Origin: Ascarosepion bandense
Lineage: Eukaryota > Mollusca > Cephalopoda > Sepiida > Sepiidae
DNA: 64,000 bases
Assembly: GCA_037127315.1 (NCBI GenBank)
Contig: JBBBDQ010001614.1
Location: forward strand, 1,071,501 to 1,135,500
Reading direction: 5' to 3'
Below are positions 1 to 12,498 of the stretch, in pieces. The position numbers and the translations under genes were made by a program. Each line of letters starts with the position of its first letter. Position 1 is the first letter of the stretch. The notes under the pieces were generated by a model. The model made no database searches. It was not told the origin of the DNA and saw only the letters and a program-made list of their open reading frames with translations.

Positions 1-423
1 TACAGTATAAATTGTTTTATGTATGTATGTAGAATAATAGAACTGTATTATATTCCAAACATGGTGAGCACATTATGGACTTGATATTGTTGAGTATTGT
101 TTTGTTTTTTTTATTTATAACGCTTCCATTATTTGTAGCTTTTTTTGTAAGTCGATGATGCTATTACATTTGTATTATCAATGAGTATATTACAGATAAA
201 GTTTGGTAGATCTCCATGTTTATTTAAATGAGATAGAATTAAAAGTAAATTAAAATTTGTCCTTGATAATGGCTAAAAGTATATCCAAAAATGATTGGAG
301 AAATAAATAATTCAGACAGTTTTTATTGCATTTATGTTCTGAAAAGAAAGAAATTTGAAGATCTAATAAAAAATTATATAAAATCTTAACCATAAGACCT
401 TGTCTGTCATCTTTATTGAAACT

Positions 424-426
<3 letters not shown>
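1..426. other. AT-rich DNA, no gene seen
   Basis: No recognisable domain, RNA gene or repeat shared with the rest of the window. Confidence 0.6.

Positions 427-466
<40 letters not shown>
427..466. repeat. (TA)n microsatellite
   Basis: About 20 TA repeats, directly abutting the 5' end of repeat R1 copy 1. Confidence 0.95.
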
Positions 467-468
<2 letters not shown>

Positions 469-1335
469 TAGCATCATAGATGGTATTGCTCGTGCAGCTC
501 AAAACATTTTAGTAGTAGGACTCAGTTATAAAAAAATATAATTCTATAAAAAATTGTTGTTTCAAAATTGTTAAAAATTCCATGAAAAAAATCTTCTTTC
601 TTGTTTTGCATAAAATGTGATTTGATGTTTTGTGTGACATTGTAAACAACATTGTGTTTGTTTTTGTTTCAAAATTACGGGGAAAAATATTTACATTTTT
701 TGTTGACTAAATGAATTTAACATAAAAATAAAAACTATTTATTTTGTTTTACTGAAATTTGAAATATAAAAACAATTACGCTCTCAGTTCAGAAATTTTC
801 GAAGGATATTTAAAAATGTAGACATTTAATTTTAGAGGAAACAGTTACATTAATGCCACACGAATTACAGGCACTTTTTTTTTACATATTTTGTTTTTGT
901 TTGAATAAACACTTTTATTTTTTTTAATATTTCTTTTGTTTCAAAATTACGGGGAAAAATATTCACATTTTTTGTTGACAAATTGAATTTTTGAAACGTC
1001 CAAATAAAAATTATATATAAAGGCTTTTTTTTTGTTTTTTAATAAGAAAAATATTTTATTCACGTTTGATACATGTGATTTGATTTCTGGATGTGTAACG
1101 TAGCAACCATCTTAGATCTTAGATGTTTTATGGAGCAAATGTAAACAATCGGCTCCATTGGCCAAAAAGTACAAAAGGTAAAAAATTGCTAAACTTAAAC
1201 TCAAAAAGTATGTGTCGACCTGACTTCCCTGTAGATATGTGTCCCTAGAAAGTTTGAATGGCCTAGCTTAAAAAATGTAGGTGTGCATAGGGGACAGTCA
1301 CACATGGACTCACAGATTGCTTTTTATATATATAG
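467..1335 (+). mobile_element. Interspersed repeat R1, copy 1
   Basis: This non-coding, AT-rich element of about 870 bp is collinear with 48381-49385. Both begin with an ACTAGCAT- or ACCAGCAT-like start next to TA repeats, share the segment TTTAGTAGTAGGACTC, carry an internal duplicated stretch (TTGTTTCAAAATTACGGGG at about 665 and 940), and end in ACAGATTGCTTT followed by TATATATA. A third partial copy is at 5830-5953. The start motif, clearest in copy 2 as CCCGGCGTTGC, recalls RTE-associated repeats common in invertebrates, but no ORF supports a class. Mobility is inferred from copy 2, which interrupts an RTE reading frame. Confidence 0.8.
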
Positions 1336-2142
1336 ATTAGAAAAGGTATACATACATAAATACTTGAACATTATGTTGCACAATTATGCATTTTCAATTG
1401 CATACAAGTTAATATATAGTGATAGAAATGAAGCTTTGTTACTGCGACCATTGTGTGCTTTCATATCTAAAATCTAATAAAACGGGTGTGGCTTTGAAAA
1501 ATCATTGTCTGTCCATTAGTGCAGGGTCACACAAGCATTTCTACATGATTTAACATCATCTGCATACCTTTGTTCCCATGAGCAGAAGGCAGACACCAAT
1601 GCTCCACTGAGCTTGCATTAATCATGGGGTAAAGAAGTATGTCAGGACTGGCACCCAAATGTTAATGTATGCACAGTCACATTCATAAGAAACCTAGAGA
1701 GAGAGAGAGAGAGAAATATGTAGAGAGATAGACAGAGAGGAAGAAAACGAAAGAAAGAATAACATTGGGAGGATGATGATATATCAAGGGAGATAATCAT
1801 TGATAATTATATTGAGAATGAAGGCATGCAAGAACGAGAGAGTTATGGGGGGAGATGAAAATGCCTCAAGGCAGATAAAAATGAATCAATAGTAATTATA
1901 TTTAAAGTGCAAGCAAGGAGGAGAATGAGAGGGAAACAGCAAATGATGCACACACAAAGCCCAAAGAATACATACACAAGGTTTATGTATTCTTATACAT
2001 ACACCCTGTGTATATACAGGGTGTGTATATAATCAAACATACAGACATACCTGACTGAGAAAATGGACATTCTGGTACCTATATTTTCGTGACTACATTT
2101 TGGTACATGGTATTTCAGTGAAAAAAATGATTTTTTGCAGTT
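1336..2142. other. No gene; GA-rich tract and a small palindrome
   Basis: A purine-rich (GA)n tract lies at about 1695-1725. At 2001-2024, ACACCCTGT and ACAGGGTGT form a 9-bp inverted repeat with a 6-nt spacer, reminiscent of mariner/Tc1 termini. Nothing else is recognised. Confidence 0.5.
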
Positions 2143-2515
2143 TCACACCAGTTCCCATACAATGACCAAAGTTAAGCCACATTGAGCCTGGTCAGTACCT
2201 AGATAGGTGACTATTTAGAAATACCAGGTGCTGTAAGCTTGGATGTGCAAGTGGTGTAATGGATAATGGCTTAGAATTGGAATTTGGAGTTAAGTAATGT
2301 TGAACCTGGTCAGTAGCTAGATGAGTGACTGCTTTGAAATACCAGGTGCTGTAAGCTTGAGATGTGCTGTTTGTGTAATGAAAAATAGCTCAGGATAGTT
2401 AATCAGAGAACTGAGTTCTAATTCCAGCTGAATTTGTTACGTTCACTTACATGCAAATATCCTTGTATGAATCTACTATTTCTCCCCCCAGCTATGGATT
2501 AATAAGTAAATGATT
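2143..2515 (+). mobile_element. Old dimeric 5S/tRNA composite SINE
   Basis: The order is 5S-like, tRNA A-box part, second partial 5S-like, tRNA head, SINE body. The 5S-like parts (about 2145-2243 and 2283-2360) keep the box C segment GCCTGGTCAGTACCTAGAT (GAACCTGGTCAGTAGCTAGAT in the second) and end CAGGTGCTGTAAGCTT. Each is followed by a GATGTGC-GTGTAATG tRNA-like start. The B-box equivalent is GAGTTCTAATTCC near 2415, and the body (TCACTTACATGCAAATA) matches the tRNA-SINEs elsewhere. Divergence is high, so this is an ancient copy of the family at 26188 and 53436. Confidence 0.7.
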
Positions 2516-3229
2516 ACTATCTAAAAAAAATTTACAATTTAAAAGTAATTTGTTTTTGGCTTCAACCTGGCACTTGCATATATATATGTAGGTAGAGCCA
2601 GGTGCTTCCTGGGGTAGTACGAATAATTGACTATTTTCAGAGGGAAGATATGTAGAACCTATAAAAAATGAAGGAAGGAACAGTATTTTTTCAAAGATAT
2701 TTACTGTGTAAAAGTTCCAACAGATGCTTGAGATATATGGTTACAGAGTCAATGGCACAGTTTATACAGATATGTGTGGAAGATAATGCATAATTTGAAC
2801 AATGCAAATTAAACAAGTCAAGTTTATAAATTTTCTTCTTGCTTCAAATATAACGTTTGACAAATTACTTAGTGGTCATTAGGATGTGAAAATTATCCAC
2901 AATGGACATTTTTATTTTGTAATGTCATGGTCATGCAAGAAAAATTTAAAGTAATTTTTAACAACACAGTTTCCAGGTTATTTTTTGTTACCACAACTAA
3001 CACCCCTGAAGATGAGCTTGGAAGAAGATCGAAAGTACTTGGGAACATTGAAAAGTGGATAATAAAATCATCTGTCAAAGTTACAGTGTATTTCTTACAT
3101 CTTCAAATTATACTATGCGAAAGATTATCTGTGAGTACGAAGAGATTTTATCAAAAATAAGCAGATACAATATTTGCAATGTATTTAATCTAACATGCCT
3201 AAAAGAAAATTTGCTGCTTATATGCACAA

Positions 3230-3261
<32 letters not shown>

Positions 3262-4159
3262 TTCTCCAGATGCCTTTTGCAAGATGTTGCTTTTGCTAAG
3301 GATAGGAAGGAAACTTCCATCAATACTAAAAGAAGAATAGCTAATGACTATCACTTTCTCTTCATACATGGTCTGCCATGCCTGATAAAAGTACAAAGTG
3401 CTCTCTATCAATCAAATGAGAGGTTCTTTTCTGCCTTCTATCAGAATAACTGATGCTAACCTCCAAGAGTGATAACAGATTGTAAACTTGAGAAAACTAT
3501 TTTCTTGAGGAACTGTTTTAAATGAAAGACTTTGAAAATGTCTTCTGTTTGATTAAACCCTTTGAAATATAACTCTGCTATCAAAAATTAACATAAAATA
3601 AAATATTAAACACGCATCATTTAAATATAAACTAATGATTTGACATTGTCGTGCTAAACTTAAAGAATCTATTTAAATTAAGATTTGGTAAAGGAAACAA
3701 TTTAGATAGATTCAAATTATAGCAGACATATTACTAGATCATGTGCTATTCATTAATCAGTTTCTGACAAGATAAAAACCTCTTTTTATTGAAAATTATT
3801 GATAAGATATGATAAATATGATATATCTAAATGGATACTGACTTGATGTTTAATTAAATTATATTTTACTGAGACAGATAAAATTTTCACCATATTTAAA
3901 ACATCTTTCAGATTATTAATCTACAAAGTTTCGACTTTTATGCATGTATCATTATTTAGTAATTAGAGGTTTTATACACTTCAGAAAAGATGCATTAAAA
4001 TAGAGCTGAGCCTTTTGCTGTGAAATATTCAGGTAAATTCTTGTGCATCTTTGTGCCAGGTATGAATAAACGACAGACGGAACTTTCAGTCAAATATAAA
4101 GATGCTTTCCATATAGGTCTGTGATTCCTGGTATATTTACAAGGTTTATATTCTGACCA
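2516..4159. other. No gene recognised
   Basis: AT-rich sequence with a short interrupted TA tract at 3229-3261. Short open frames here show no motif or family resemblance. Confidence 0.5.
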
Positions 4160-4812
4160 TTGCCTTCATTTTTGTTTTCATGTACTTCAGCTTTCATCAG
4201 GGTAATCTAGTGGAAATTATTTAATCTGCAAGATTAGACATTTTTCATTCTACTGCTCATCGTCTACTTCTTATTTTTATTCACTACAGTTCAGTTACTC
4301 TTCATCTGTTTCTACTGAGACACACTGCCCAGTACAGGGAATGAACTGAACACTTTATTTAATCTATGGGATAGACTCTTCTTGTTCCAGTGATCATATC
4401 TAGGGATATCATCTAGTTCTTATTTAGTACAGTTTTGTTATTGCAGAAATTGTTACTTTTCATAATATTTATTTTCAGATTGTTGTCCTCATCTTTGCTG
4501 TTGTTATGTTTTGACCATTGTGCTCTCCAACCTTCTTCATCTTCATATCCATCTGTGTAACCTATAATGAATCCTTAACAGAACCCTTTATTTAATCTAT
4601 AAGATAGACACTTCCTGTTCTACTGATCATATCTAGAGACATCGTCTAGTTCTTATTTTATTTAGTACTATTAAATTATTGCAAAATTATTACTCTTTTC
4701 ATGCCAATTATTTTCAGACTATTATCTCCATCTTTGTTGTTATCATAATATTTTGGTCATAAGCACTCCAGCCTTCCTCATGTTCATATCAATCTCTGTA
4801 ACCTATAAATAA
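4160..4812. repeat. Diverged tandem repeat, unit about 235 bp
   Basis: At least three units share TTTATTTAATCTATRRGATAGAC, a TGATCATATCTAGRGA segment, TTATTTAGTA and a closing ATC-TCTGTAACCTATAA. Units begin near 4160, 4346 and 4576. A further unit start (TTTATTTAATCTGTGGTGTAGAC) is at 5405, beyond the LINE insertion at 4813-5398, so the LINE landed inside this array. Confidence 0.65.
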
Positions 4813-5398
4813 TTTTTTTTTTAATCATATCACCCCAAGCAAGGCGGTAACACCACTGATATGCAGGGGGTTACATAAGAATAAAAAGACTAGGGGACTA
4901 CATAAGAGTAAAATTATTAGATAGGAGGAGAGTGAAGAGAAAGACGAACCAGTTAGAAAGGTGCAAGAGAAGGATGGGAATACAGGTGTGATGACAGTTG
5001 CAAAAGTGGAGAGAAAGGAAAGGATATACAGTGTGGTGTAGAACAAACTAGAGTCAAATGGTTAAAAGATGAGTATTGACATTGCATTTAAATTCCTGGA
5101 GGTTGTAGCCATCAGGAAAGCAAGAATATGGGAGCGAGTTCCACAGATGGGAAGTGCGAGAAAAGAAGCTGCAGGAGTAGAATTGTCATCTGCATTTGGT
5201 TGATCTAACTGTGAATGGGTGAGACCCAGTTGCCAGTCTGGTTGCACAAGTAAACACCTGTTGCGAGGACACCAGTGACTTAATTTCATTGGAGCAGAAG
5301 CCATGAATATATTTATAGAACAGACAGAGGGATGCCACATCCCATCGGTGGGGAAGTGGCTTGAGCCGCAAAGTCGGTAACTATCACATTAATTCTGA
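4813..5398 (-). mobile_element. CR1/Jockey-like LINE, 5'-truncated 3' part
   Basis: On the minus strand this reads the C-terminal RT region (HRWDVASLCLFYKY, then CATRLATGSHPFTV and a broken RLWNSLP-type motif), the 3' UTR and the tail ending GGGTGATATGATT plus oligo-A (the T-run at 4813 on the plus strand). The gene is frameshifted. The same family occurs at 18660 (+), 23715 (-), 27660 (+) and 54047 (-). The protein signature places it in the CR1/Jockey-type group; the clade is from memory. Confidence 0.85.
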
Positions 5399-5470
5399 AC
5401 TAAAACATTTATTTAATCTGTGGTGTAGACTGTTCTCATTCCACTATTCATGTCTTTTTTGTTTAGTACT
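5399..5470. repeat. Detached unit of the 235-bp tandem repeat
   Basis: The TTTATTTAATCTGTGG start and TTGTTTAGTACTGATC segment match units at 4346 and 4576. This is the right flank of the LINE insertion. Confidence 0.55.
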
Positions 5471-5478
5471 GATCTTTT

Positions 5479-5787
5479 GTGCGTTGTGGTGCAATAGATA
5501 TCGACTTGGAATGACAAGTCAGGGAGTCATGTTCGAATTTCAGTTGAATTCCTTGCATTCACTTATGCACAAATAACCTTGGGAAAGGTATTAATCCATT
5601 TCTTCCCCACAGTTATGGGTAAAATAATAGGACAAATCGGGTTCTATAGCCTTGGCTGGCAACCAGTCTACCACAGAAAGTAATGGCAACCTACTGCGGG
5701 ATAATCTTCTGCCCAGTCAGTCATGTCTCGTTCGAGACATGATAACCCAAAGTGTGTATCACGTATGGCACTTACCTGACTGATTGA
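5479..5787 (+). mobile_element. tRNA-derived SINE-A
   Basis: The tRNA-like head has an A-box region (GTGGTGCAATAGATATCGA) and B-box (TGTTCGAATTTC). Next come the common body (TCACTTATGCACAAATA; GGAAAGGTATTAATCC; AGTTATGGGT), the 3' module (TCTATAGCCTTGG; CAACCTACTGCGGGATAATC), a stem TGTCTCGTTCGAGACA and the tail TGACTGATTG. Head-body-tail order matches the tRNA SINEs described from octopus and squid (OR2/Ceph-SINE type, from memory). Confidence 0.88.
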
Positions 5788-5829
5788 ATATAATAGTTGG
5801 AAACATAACTAAATTTATTGTTCAAAACT

Positions 5830-5953
5830 TCATTAAAAAAATCTTCTTTCTTGATGTTTTGTGTGACATTGTAAACAACATTGCATTTGTTTTTGTTTCA
5901 AAATTACGGGGGAAAATATTTACATTTTTTTGTTGACTAAATGAATTTAACAT
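5830..5953 (+). mobile_element. Repeat R1, partial copy
   Basis: Matches R1 copy 1 at about 582-722, including GTGTGACATTGTAAACAAC and TTACGGGGGAAAATATTT. Confidence 0.75.
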
Positions 5954-6123
5954 TATTAACGAGCTGATGAGACATTGTTTGTTCAATGTCAAAACAAAAT
6001 GTATAATTTTATAGGAGATTGTACTTTGTACATGTTCTAAAGTATAATACATAATAAATATTCATTGCTCTATTTTTATATTGATCGCTGTTTTAAATTA
6101 ATGTTTAGAACATTGCTAATATT

Positions 6124-6144
6124 TTCTTTGTTCCTTATTCCTTG

Positions 6145-6187
<43 letters not shown>

Positions 6188-6217
6188 AAGGAATAAGGAA
6201 CAAAAATAAATAAATAA

Positions 6218-6265
<48 letters not shown>
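6124..6265. repeat. (TA)n flanked by inverted repeat
   Basis: TTTGTTCCTTATTCCTTG (6127-6144) is mirrored by CAAAGGAATAAGGAACAAA (6186-6204) across a TA tract, giving a potential cruciform. A second TA tract follows at 6221-6265. Confidence 0.9.
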
Positions 6266-6270
<5 letters not shown>

Positions 6271-6888
6271 TCAATTAAAAGCTGGTATAATTAAGTAATG
6301 TCATAATTCTATTTCATTTTTTTATTTTACTATTTGGAGCAGATTTTTACCAAAATGAAGCAAACTGGGTGAATATACAGGCATATATATATATATATAA
6401 TTTACATACCCCCCCCCCCCCCCCCCACCAAGGAGTCAAACGTTTAACTAATAAAACAAATTTTTGGTACAAAATGTTTTTACCAAGATAATAATTTAAA
6501 AAATAATTTAAGTCCTGCAAGTTTCTTTAAAGTCTAACAATTATTTGATTTTATAAGAATTTTTAAATTACTGTGTTTTTCACTGGAAAATAATCTGAGT
6601 TTCGTAATATTATGTTATGTAATTAGTGAAATCTGGAAAAAATTTGGTTACCTGTTAACAAGAAAAAACAAGATTTTTACCAGAGTTTTGAACATGTTAG
6701 AATGAATTAAAAAAATAATTAAGAAATACTTTGATTTTTCCTCTTAATAATAACATAAACATTTTGAAAATAAAACTTTCTTTCTATTTAGGTTAGGCCA
6801 TTTTTTTTTCTTTGTGCTATGCTGCTTTTTCCTTGAATTTGTCGAGGTATCTAAAATAGATGGCTAAGTTACAAATTTGATTGCATAT
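6266..6888. other. No gene; poly-C run
   Basis: A run of 18 C at 6409-6426 (G-run on the minus strand) follows a TA tract. The rest is AT-rich with no recognisable content. Confidence 0.6.
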
Positions 6889-7135
6889 AACCTGAAGAAG
6901 GTCAGAGTGCATAATGGATGAAACATTGTGAGTGTGAACATGACAATAAAGACTAAGACAACAGACTGAACAATGTAAATAGTATAAATATTTACAATAC
7001 CTCATCTCAGAAATACAAACAGATGCCGAATGATTGGGATGGACCCGGTGAATATGAAAATAAAGATGAAAACAACGTTCCAAACAATGTAAAAAGGTAA
7101 ATAATTATCATACCTCATCTCAAAAATATAGAGAA
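6889..7135. repeat. Repeat R3, two tandem units
   Basis: Two units each end in TACCTCATCTCA-AAATA and contain AAYAATGTAAA and a GTGAATATG- or GTGAACATG-like segment. The same repeat, with the motif CTGATGAAGGTCGAAACG, occurs at 60841-61077, 63491-63640 and inverted at 29764-29870. Confidence 0.55.
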
Positions 7136-7846
7136 TCTGTCATATATTTTATGATGGTTATAAAGCTAACTGTTTGGATTGTTTCTATTTAAGAGGGAAT
7201 ATATTTAAGGAAAAGTGGTTTTACGATGTGCTTGTGTTAGATTTCATAAAATTTCCTTGCACAGAAAATCCAAGTTTACACACATCTTCACCTTTTCATG
7301 AGTCAGTAAAAAAAAAAACATATACATTTATACAGTCACCCATAGTAATTTTCTTTTCGTAAAGACAGTCGACTCAATAAATTTTACCACATGCTGACGT
7401 CTGCAAAATACAAAAATAAATACAACTTACTTGTTTAGTGGCCAATCAGGAGGCAAAAAAAAAAAAAAAAGAAATCTAAAAGTTGATCCAATTCAATTTT
7501 TCACAATCGTATGAATCTGCGTTGTTGCTGCCATTCTTGGCAGAGCGATACGGGTAGTCTGATTGGACATCAACTCTAGGTGACCTGTATTTTATTACTT
7601 TTCGTACTTTCAACAAAGAAAGAACATTACAGAGAGTTACAGGCCGTCAAACCGGACATATCATCTAGGCGACATGCCTTTTCGCGCTGTCTCACTCTCT
7701 CTTTAACATCGCACTAATTGATTCTCCCTTTTTCTCATTTACTAGTCGGCAACAACAAAGGAAGAGGAACAAATTCAATCATATCTGCTTTGATTTCCCA
7801 CTCAAGACGAACTTTTACAGTCATATCAGATTTGTCTTTTCTTCTC
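7136..7846. other. No gene recognised
   Basis: Low-complexity A-runs at 7309 and 7456. The segment 7680-7846, just 5' of the VNTR retroposon, could be its unique head, but the other copies do not share it. Confidence 0.4.
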
Positions 7847-8330
7847 TGAATTAGAGTAGATAGACTAATCTATCGCCCGGTTCACACTCCATTCACGTCT
7901 ATTGAACGGGTGAAGAGGCTCATACCTTGTTCCCTGTTTAGGATGTGGTTTCTGGCTTTCTCTTTTCCAATATTTTCACTCTTTTCTTTTTTCTTTTTTT
8001 CTATTGGAGTAGATAGACTAAACTATTGCCTGGTTCACACTCCATTCACGTCTATTGAACAGGTGAAGAGGCTCATCCCTTGTTCCTTGTTTAGGATGTG
8101 GTTTCCGGCTTTCTCTTTTCCAATCTTTTCACTCTTTTCTTTTTTTCTTTTTCAATTGGAGTAGATAGACTAAACTATCACCCGGTTCACACTCCATTCA
8201 CGTCTATTGAACAGGCGAATGTGGTTTCCGGCTTTCTCTTTTCCAATCTTTTCACTCTTACGTAGTAGCCCCCTGCACATCAGTGGCGCTACCACCTTGC
8301 TTGGGGTGATGTGATAAAAAAAAAAGAAAG
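7847..8330 (+). mobile_element. VNTR retroposon with LINE 3' tail, copy V1
   Basis: Three tandem units of about 153 bp start at about 7847, 8001 and 8154 with GGAGTAGATAGACTAA. Each contains GCCCGGTTCACACTCCA, CGTCTATTGAACAGG and GTTTAGGATGTGGTTTC (the third unit lacks part). The last unit runs into TACGTAGCCCCCTGCACAT, ...TTGCTTGGGGTGATGTGAT and oligo-A. That last ~60 bp is the 3' terminus of the CR1-like LINE (compare 19560-19626). There is no ORF of its own. It is probably a non-autonomous element mobilised by the LINE. Confidence 0.8.
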
Positions 8331-8865
8331 ACGACAAATACATCATACACACAGCGACATCATTTTGCTTTTTCTTCACAAAAGAAAAAATTCATCCGAC
8401 TTTACGAAAACTGAACTCTTAAAATCCACATCAAAAGAAAAACTTCATGCAGGACTTTCCATGCTATCAAAAGAAAAAAACTGATGTCATTGTTCTCGAT
8501 AAATAAATTTACACTTATTTATACAAACGAGACCCATTTATCATTTGTGCAATATTCTGATGTTTTCAAATATGGTGGGCTTGATTACGTTTAACATAAG
8601 GCCATTTCATAAACATAGCCGAAGTTTCCTACCTTTTCTTGCCCCTTTTCTTCTGTTAAATATACTAGGGATGAGAATATTTTGTCAAGTGATCGCAGGA
8701 TGAGTAGAAGCAGTTTCAAGCCTGTTACAATGCGAATATAAGGTGACTTTCGCAATATTCAAACTCACTTTACCGATTTATTAGTGGTAAGCAGAAAAAC
8801 AATGACAATTCGACCGAATACCTGCGCATATACTTCCTATTTTCATTGTAGTGAATAGGAAATTA
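8331..8865. other. No gene recognised
   Basis: AT-rich sequence between V1 and R2. It may include 5' sequence of R2, but no second copy here confirms that. Confidence 0.4.
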
Positions 8866-10145
8866 GGAATTAAAATCAAATTTCTTCTTCACTTCTACAA
8901 AAATTCACAAGGGCGTGTGAAATCCTGATCTTTTTCCAAATAGAAAAAGGATTGACCATGTGCTTAAAGAAAAAGTCGAAACCGGATTTCGCAAGTAGAT
9001 GTTAAATTGATTTTTGACCAATGGAAGCGACTTGCAAGACTTCAAGACATTGAGAGTCAGTACAAAAATTTGATGTGCAGAAGGCTACATGAGAGGAGAC
9101 TGAAAAGAAAGACGAACAAAATACAGCAGGTGTCGGAGAAAGGATAAGAAAATGATGGAAATAACACATCACTCAATAAATCCTGAGATTAACCAATAAA
9201 ACAACAACTTTTAGGCAAAATTCGACTTTATTCATGAACACAATCGTCTTATAGGGTTTTATACTGATTCCAGCGTTTTTCTAACAAGTCGATGCATTTT
9301 TTTGTAGAACGATTTGTCTTTTGTAGTGGGATAAAAAATTAAGAATTAAAATCAACCTTCTTCTTCACTTTTACAAAAATTCATAATGACGTGTTAATTC
9401 CTGGTTTTTCCCAAATAGAAAAAGGATTGATCATGTGCTTAAAGAAAAAGTCCAAACGGAATTCCGCGAGTAGATGTTAAATTGATATTCTGACCAATGG
9501 GAGCGATTTGCAAGATTGTAAAGAGTTGGTGATCCAGTGCGAAAAATCAAAATGATTATGAAAGGCTAAAAAAAAAAAAAAATGTCAGACAGACAGACAT
9601 ATGAAAGCAGGAGAGATGACAACGCAAAATGTAACACGGCAGAAACTTCAAGTCGACCCGGACATAAGGTCGTGTCGCACAGCGTCCTCTTTCTTCTTCT
9701 TTCTCGAGTGCTGATTCCTTTTACTAGTGCTTCTCCATTCAAAGACATCCCTACCAAACAAAGTCTCATACATACTTACATACGTACGCATGAACTATTT
9801 ATAACAAATTGCTACTATGAATATTTTTACCACATTTGATACCTTTAACTTTCTCATTGAACATTAATTTCTACCGATTTTTGTTATTCATTTCTTTTAA
9901 TAAATTTTTATTTTAACTTGAAAAATGTATATTTTATTCTTACACTATTCCACACCATTTCCACAATCTTCAACCACACATTACAACATTCTACTACCAA
10001 CCAACCTTCTGATGAAAATCTTCTGATGATAACGATTACATCCGTCTGATAATTCTGGATAAAATCTGTAAGCTGTAGGGAGTTCGATTATGTGTGACAC
10101 AAGGCAGAATTAAATAAACATTAACCATCTCCCTATAACTTCAAC
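8866..10145 (+). mobile_element. Interspersed repeat R2, copy 1
   Basis: A non-coding element whose 5' part is present twice (about 8866-9080 and 9335-9535, both with GTGCTTAAAGAAAAAGTC and GTAGATGTTAAATTGAT). Its 3' part (9840-10145) matches the reverse complement of 58462-58800. The 3' end carries an imperfect terminal hairpin (TAGGGAGTTCGATTA with TTAACCATCTCCCTA) that is conserved in the 58462 copy. No ORF identifies the class. Confidence 0.6.
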
Positions 10146-10220
10146 ATAAGAAAATGAACGTATGTGTCTAATACAAATGCACCGCTAAAAGTTTTTCGTT
10201 TTTTTTTTTTTCAATAACAT

Positions 10221-10551
10221 ACAGAGAATGTGCGTTGTGGTGCAGTGGATATCGGCTCGGAACAAGAAATCGGGGTGCCGAGTTCGAATTCCATCTGAAT
10301 TCATTGCATTCACTTACGCACAAATACCCTTAGGAAAGGTATTAATCCGTCTCTTCCTTCCAGTTATGGGTTAAATAACAGGACAGATTGGGTTCTATAG
10401 CCTTGATCGACAACCAGTCTACCACAGAAAGCAATGGCAACCTACTGCGGGATAATCTTCGGCCCAGTCAGTCATGTCTCTTTCGAGACATGATCGCCCA
10501 AGCGTGTATCACGTATGGCACTTAACTGACTGACTGACTGACAGAGAAATG
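10221..10551 (+). mobile_element. tRNA-derived SINE-A, near full length
   Basis: The element body is 10231-10540. The A-box region (GTGGTGCAGTGGATATCGG), B-box (GAGTTCGAATTCC), body, 3' module, GAGACATGA stem and a (TGAC)n tail are all present. Flanks ACAGAGAATG (10221-10230) and ACAGAGAAATG (10541-10551) may be a target-site duplication with one base difference. The 3' flank recurs beside another SINE at 18201-18230. Confidence 0.9.
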
Positions 10552-10929
10552 CGTATCACAATAAAATCAATGGACTTTGTAGAATTTACTCAACCTTTCT
10601 TTTACATGAGGTCATTTGAAAACTGTATCCGCTGAAGGAATGTCGGAGACGTTGGGTGACGAGTTAGGGGTCTGTGGCCATAAAACATAACACCGTCCCG
10701 TGTCGTATACCTTCCCCACTTATTTTTATGCATTATGCTAATTTTCGGTAGGTCCTTTCTTTTTTGCGTCTCAAGTGTTGCTTTACCTTATCCACAGCGA
10801 AATATCACGATGTTCTCATAAATTTGTGTCTGTCAAATCGTTTTAACAAAAAGAACGAGGAATTATTTTTTTTTAAAATTGGTCTGGCTATTACAACTTA
10901 TGGTGTACTCCATGTATTAACTTTCACGC
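10552..10929. other. No gene recognised
   Basis: Sequence between a SINE and microsatellites, without a recognisable motif. Confidence 0.4.
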
Positions 10930-11015
10930 ACGCACGCACACACAACACACATACACACACTACACACATACATAGACATATGGGTCTCTCTCTCTCTCTC
11001 TCTCACTCTCTCTCT

Positions 11016-11047
<32 letters not shown>
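10930..11047. repeat. (CA)n, (CT)n, (TA)n compound microsatellite
   Basis: CA-rich 10930-10970, CT-rich 10985-11018, TA 11018-11047. Confidence 0.9.
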
Positions 11048-11049
<2 letters not shown>

Positions 11050-11377
11050 CATTTGTAAACGAGTTATTACGCGACCTCGGTTTCTACCATGAGTGGTGTC
11101 TTCAGGCGATTTGCAGTAACTGATTTTACCGTTTACCGTTTTTTTTAAGAACGCTCACGTAACGGTGGTGTTTTTTAACGATCACGTGGTAGGAATTTTT
11201 GAAACGCGCAATTTTTAAAATTACAAGAAATTATAACGTTTTTTCATCCATGGTTGTATGAACCTAATAGGTATTTTTGGTATGGTTACACTTAGTCATA
11301 ATTTCTGTTCATTCATTCAATAATTCATTTTTATTTGGGAATAGCATAATCTCTAATTTTTCTTCCTGGCATGTAAA

Positions 11378-11465
11378 TTTTAGTAACTTAGTATAATATT
11401 TTAGTAACTTAGAATAATATTTTAGTAACTTAGTATAATATTTTAGTAACTTAATATAATATTTA
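11378..11465. repeat. 22-bp tandem repeat, four copies
   Basis: The unit TTAGTAACTTAGTATAATAT plus two T is repeated four times with single-base variants. Confidence 0.9.
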
Positions 11466-11582
11466 CGCATTGCAGCCTAATCTTTATTCTTTCATTTCAT
11501 TGCTAATCATGCATTACTTTTTAAGTAAGGCACATATTTATGTCTTTGTTGTTTCTGTTCCTTATACTATATATATATTAGT

Positions 11583-11705
11583 CATCTACATACAAGCCCG
11601 TTTCACAGCTCATCAGTGTGGCTAGACATATCCACTTGCTTCTGGCCGGGATCGAAACTCGACCGATTTGGTGTCAGTCGGAGACTCTACTCCCTAAGCC
11701 ATCAG
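11583..11705 (-). mobile_element. Degenerate hammerhead-unit remnant (PLE type)
   Basis: On the minus strand, CTGATGAGCTGTGAAAC (CTGATGA at 11616-11610) resembles the hammerhead core at 33770, but the 3' strand of stem II is missing so CTGTG runs straight into AAAC. Upstream on that strand is the unit's conserved CGACTGACACCAAATCGGTC hairpin region (about 11660-11682). It abuts the TA/TG microsatellite. Not expected to be active. Confidence 0.6.
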
Positions 11706-12260
<555 letters not shown>

Positions 12261-12498
12261 TCACGTGCCATTTGAAGGTTAGTATTTCATAAGAATTATA
12301 TGGATTTTTTTATTAGTGGCGCCATCTATATGTCAGGCCAGGAATTTATTGAGTGATGCATTACACACACACACACACGCGCGCGCGCACACATAAGTAT
12401 ATAAGTGGTATAAACTAATGTATATATATTTCACAGTTTGATTTTCACTTTAAAAAGTGCTCAATATAGAAGTTGGGCATAGATATATAGTCATTATT
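12261..12498 (+). other. PLE-adjacent non-coding sequence
   Basis: Lies between the nuclease remnant and the inverted repeat, with a (CA)n(CG)n tract at 12363-12392. It may be PLE 3' UTR; that is inference from position. Confidence 0.35.

Noticed and set aside
4813..4900. Separate SINE ending in the CR1-like tail
   Set aside because: Sequence upstream on the same strand continues into LINE coding sequence, so this is a truncated LINE, unlike V1-V4.
10012..10035. CTTCTGATGAAAATCTTCTGATGATAACG as ribozyme core
   Set aside because: Simple duplication of CTTCTGATGA; no GAAAC or flanking stems.
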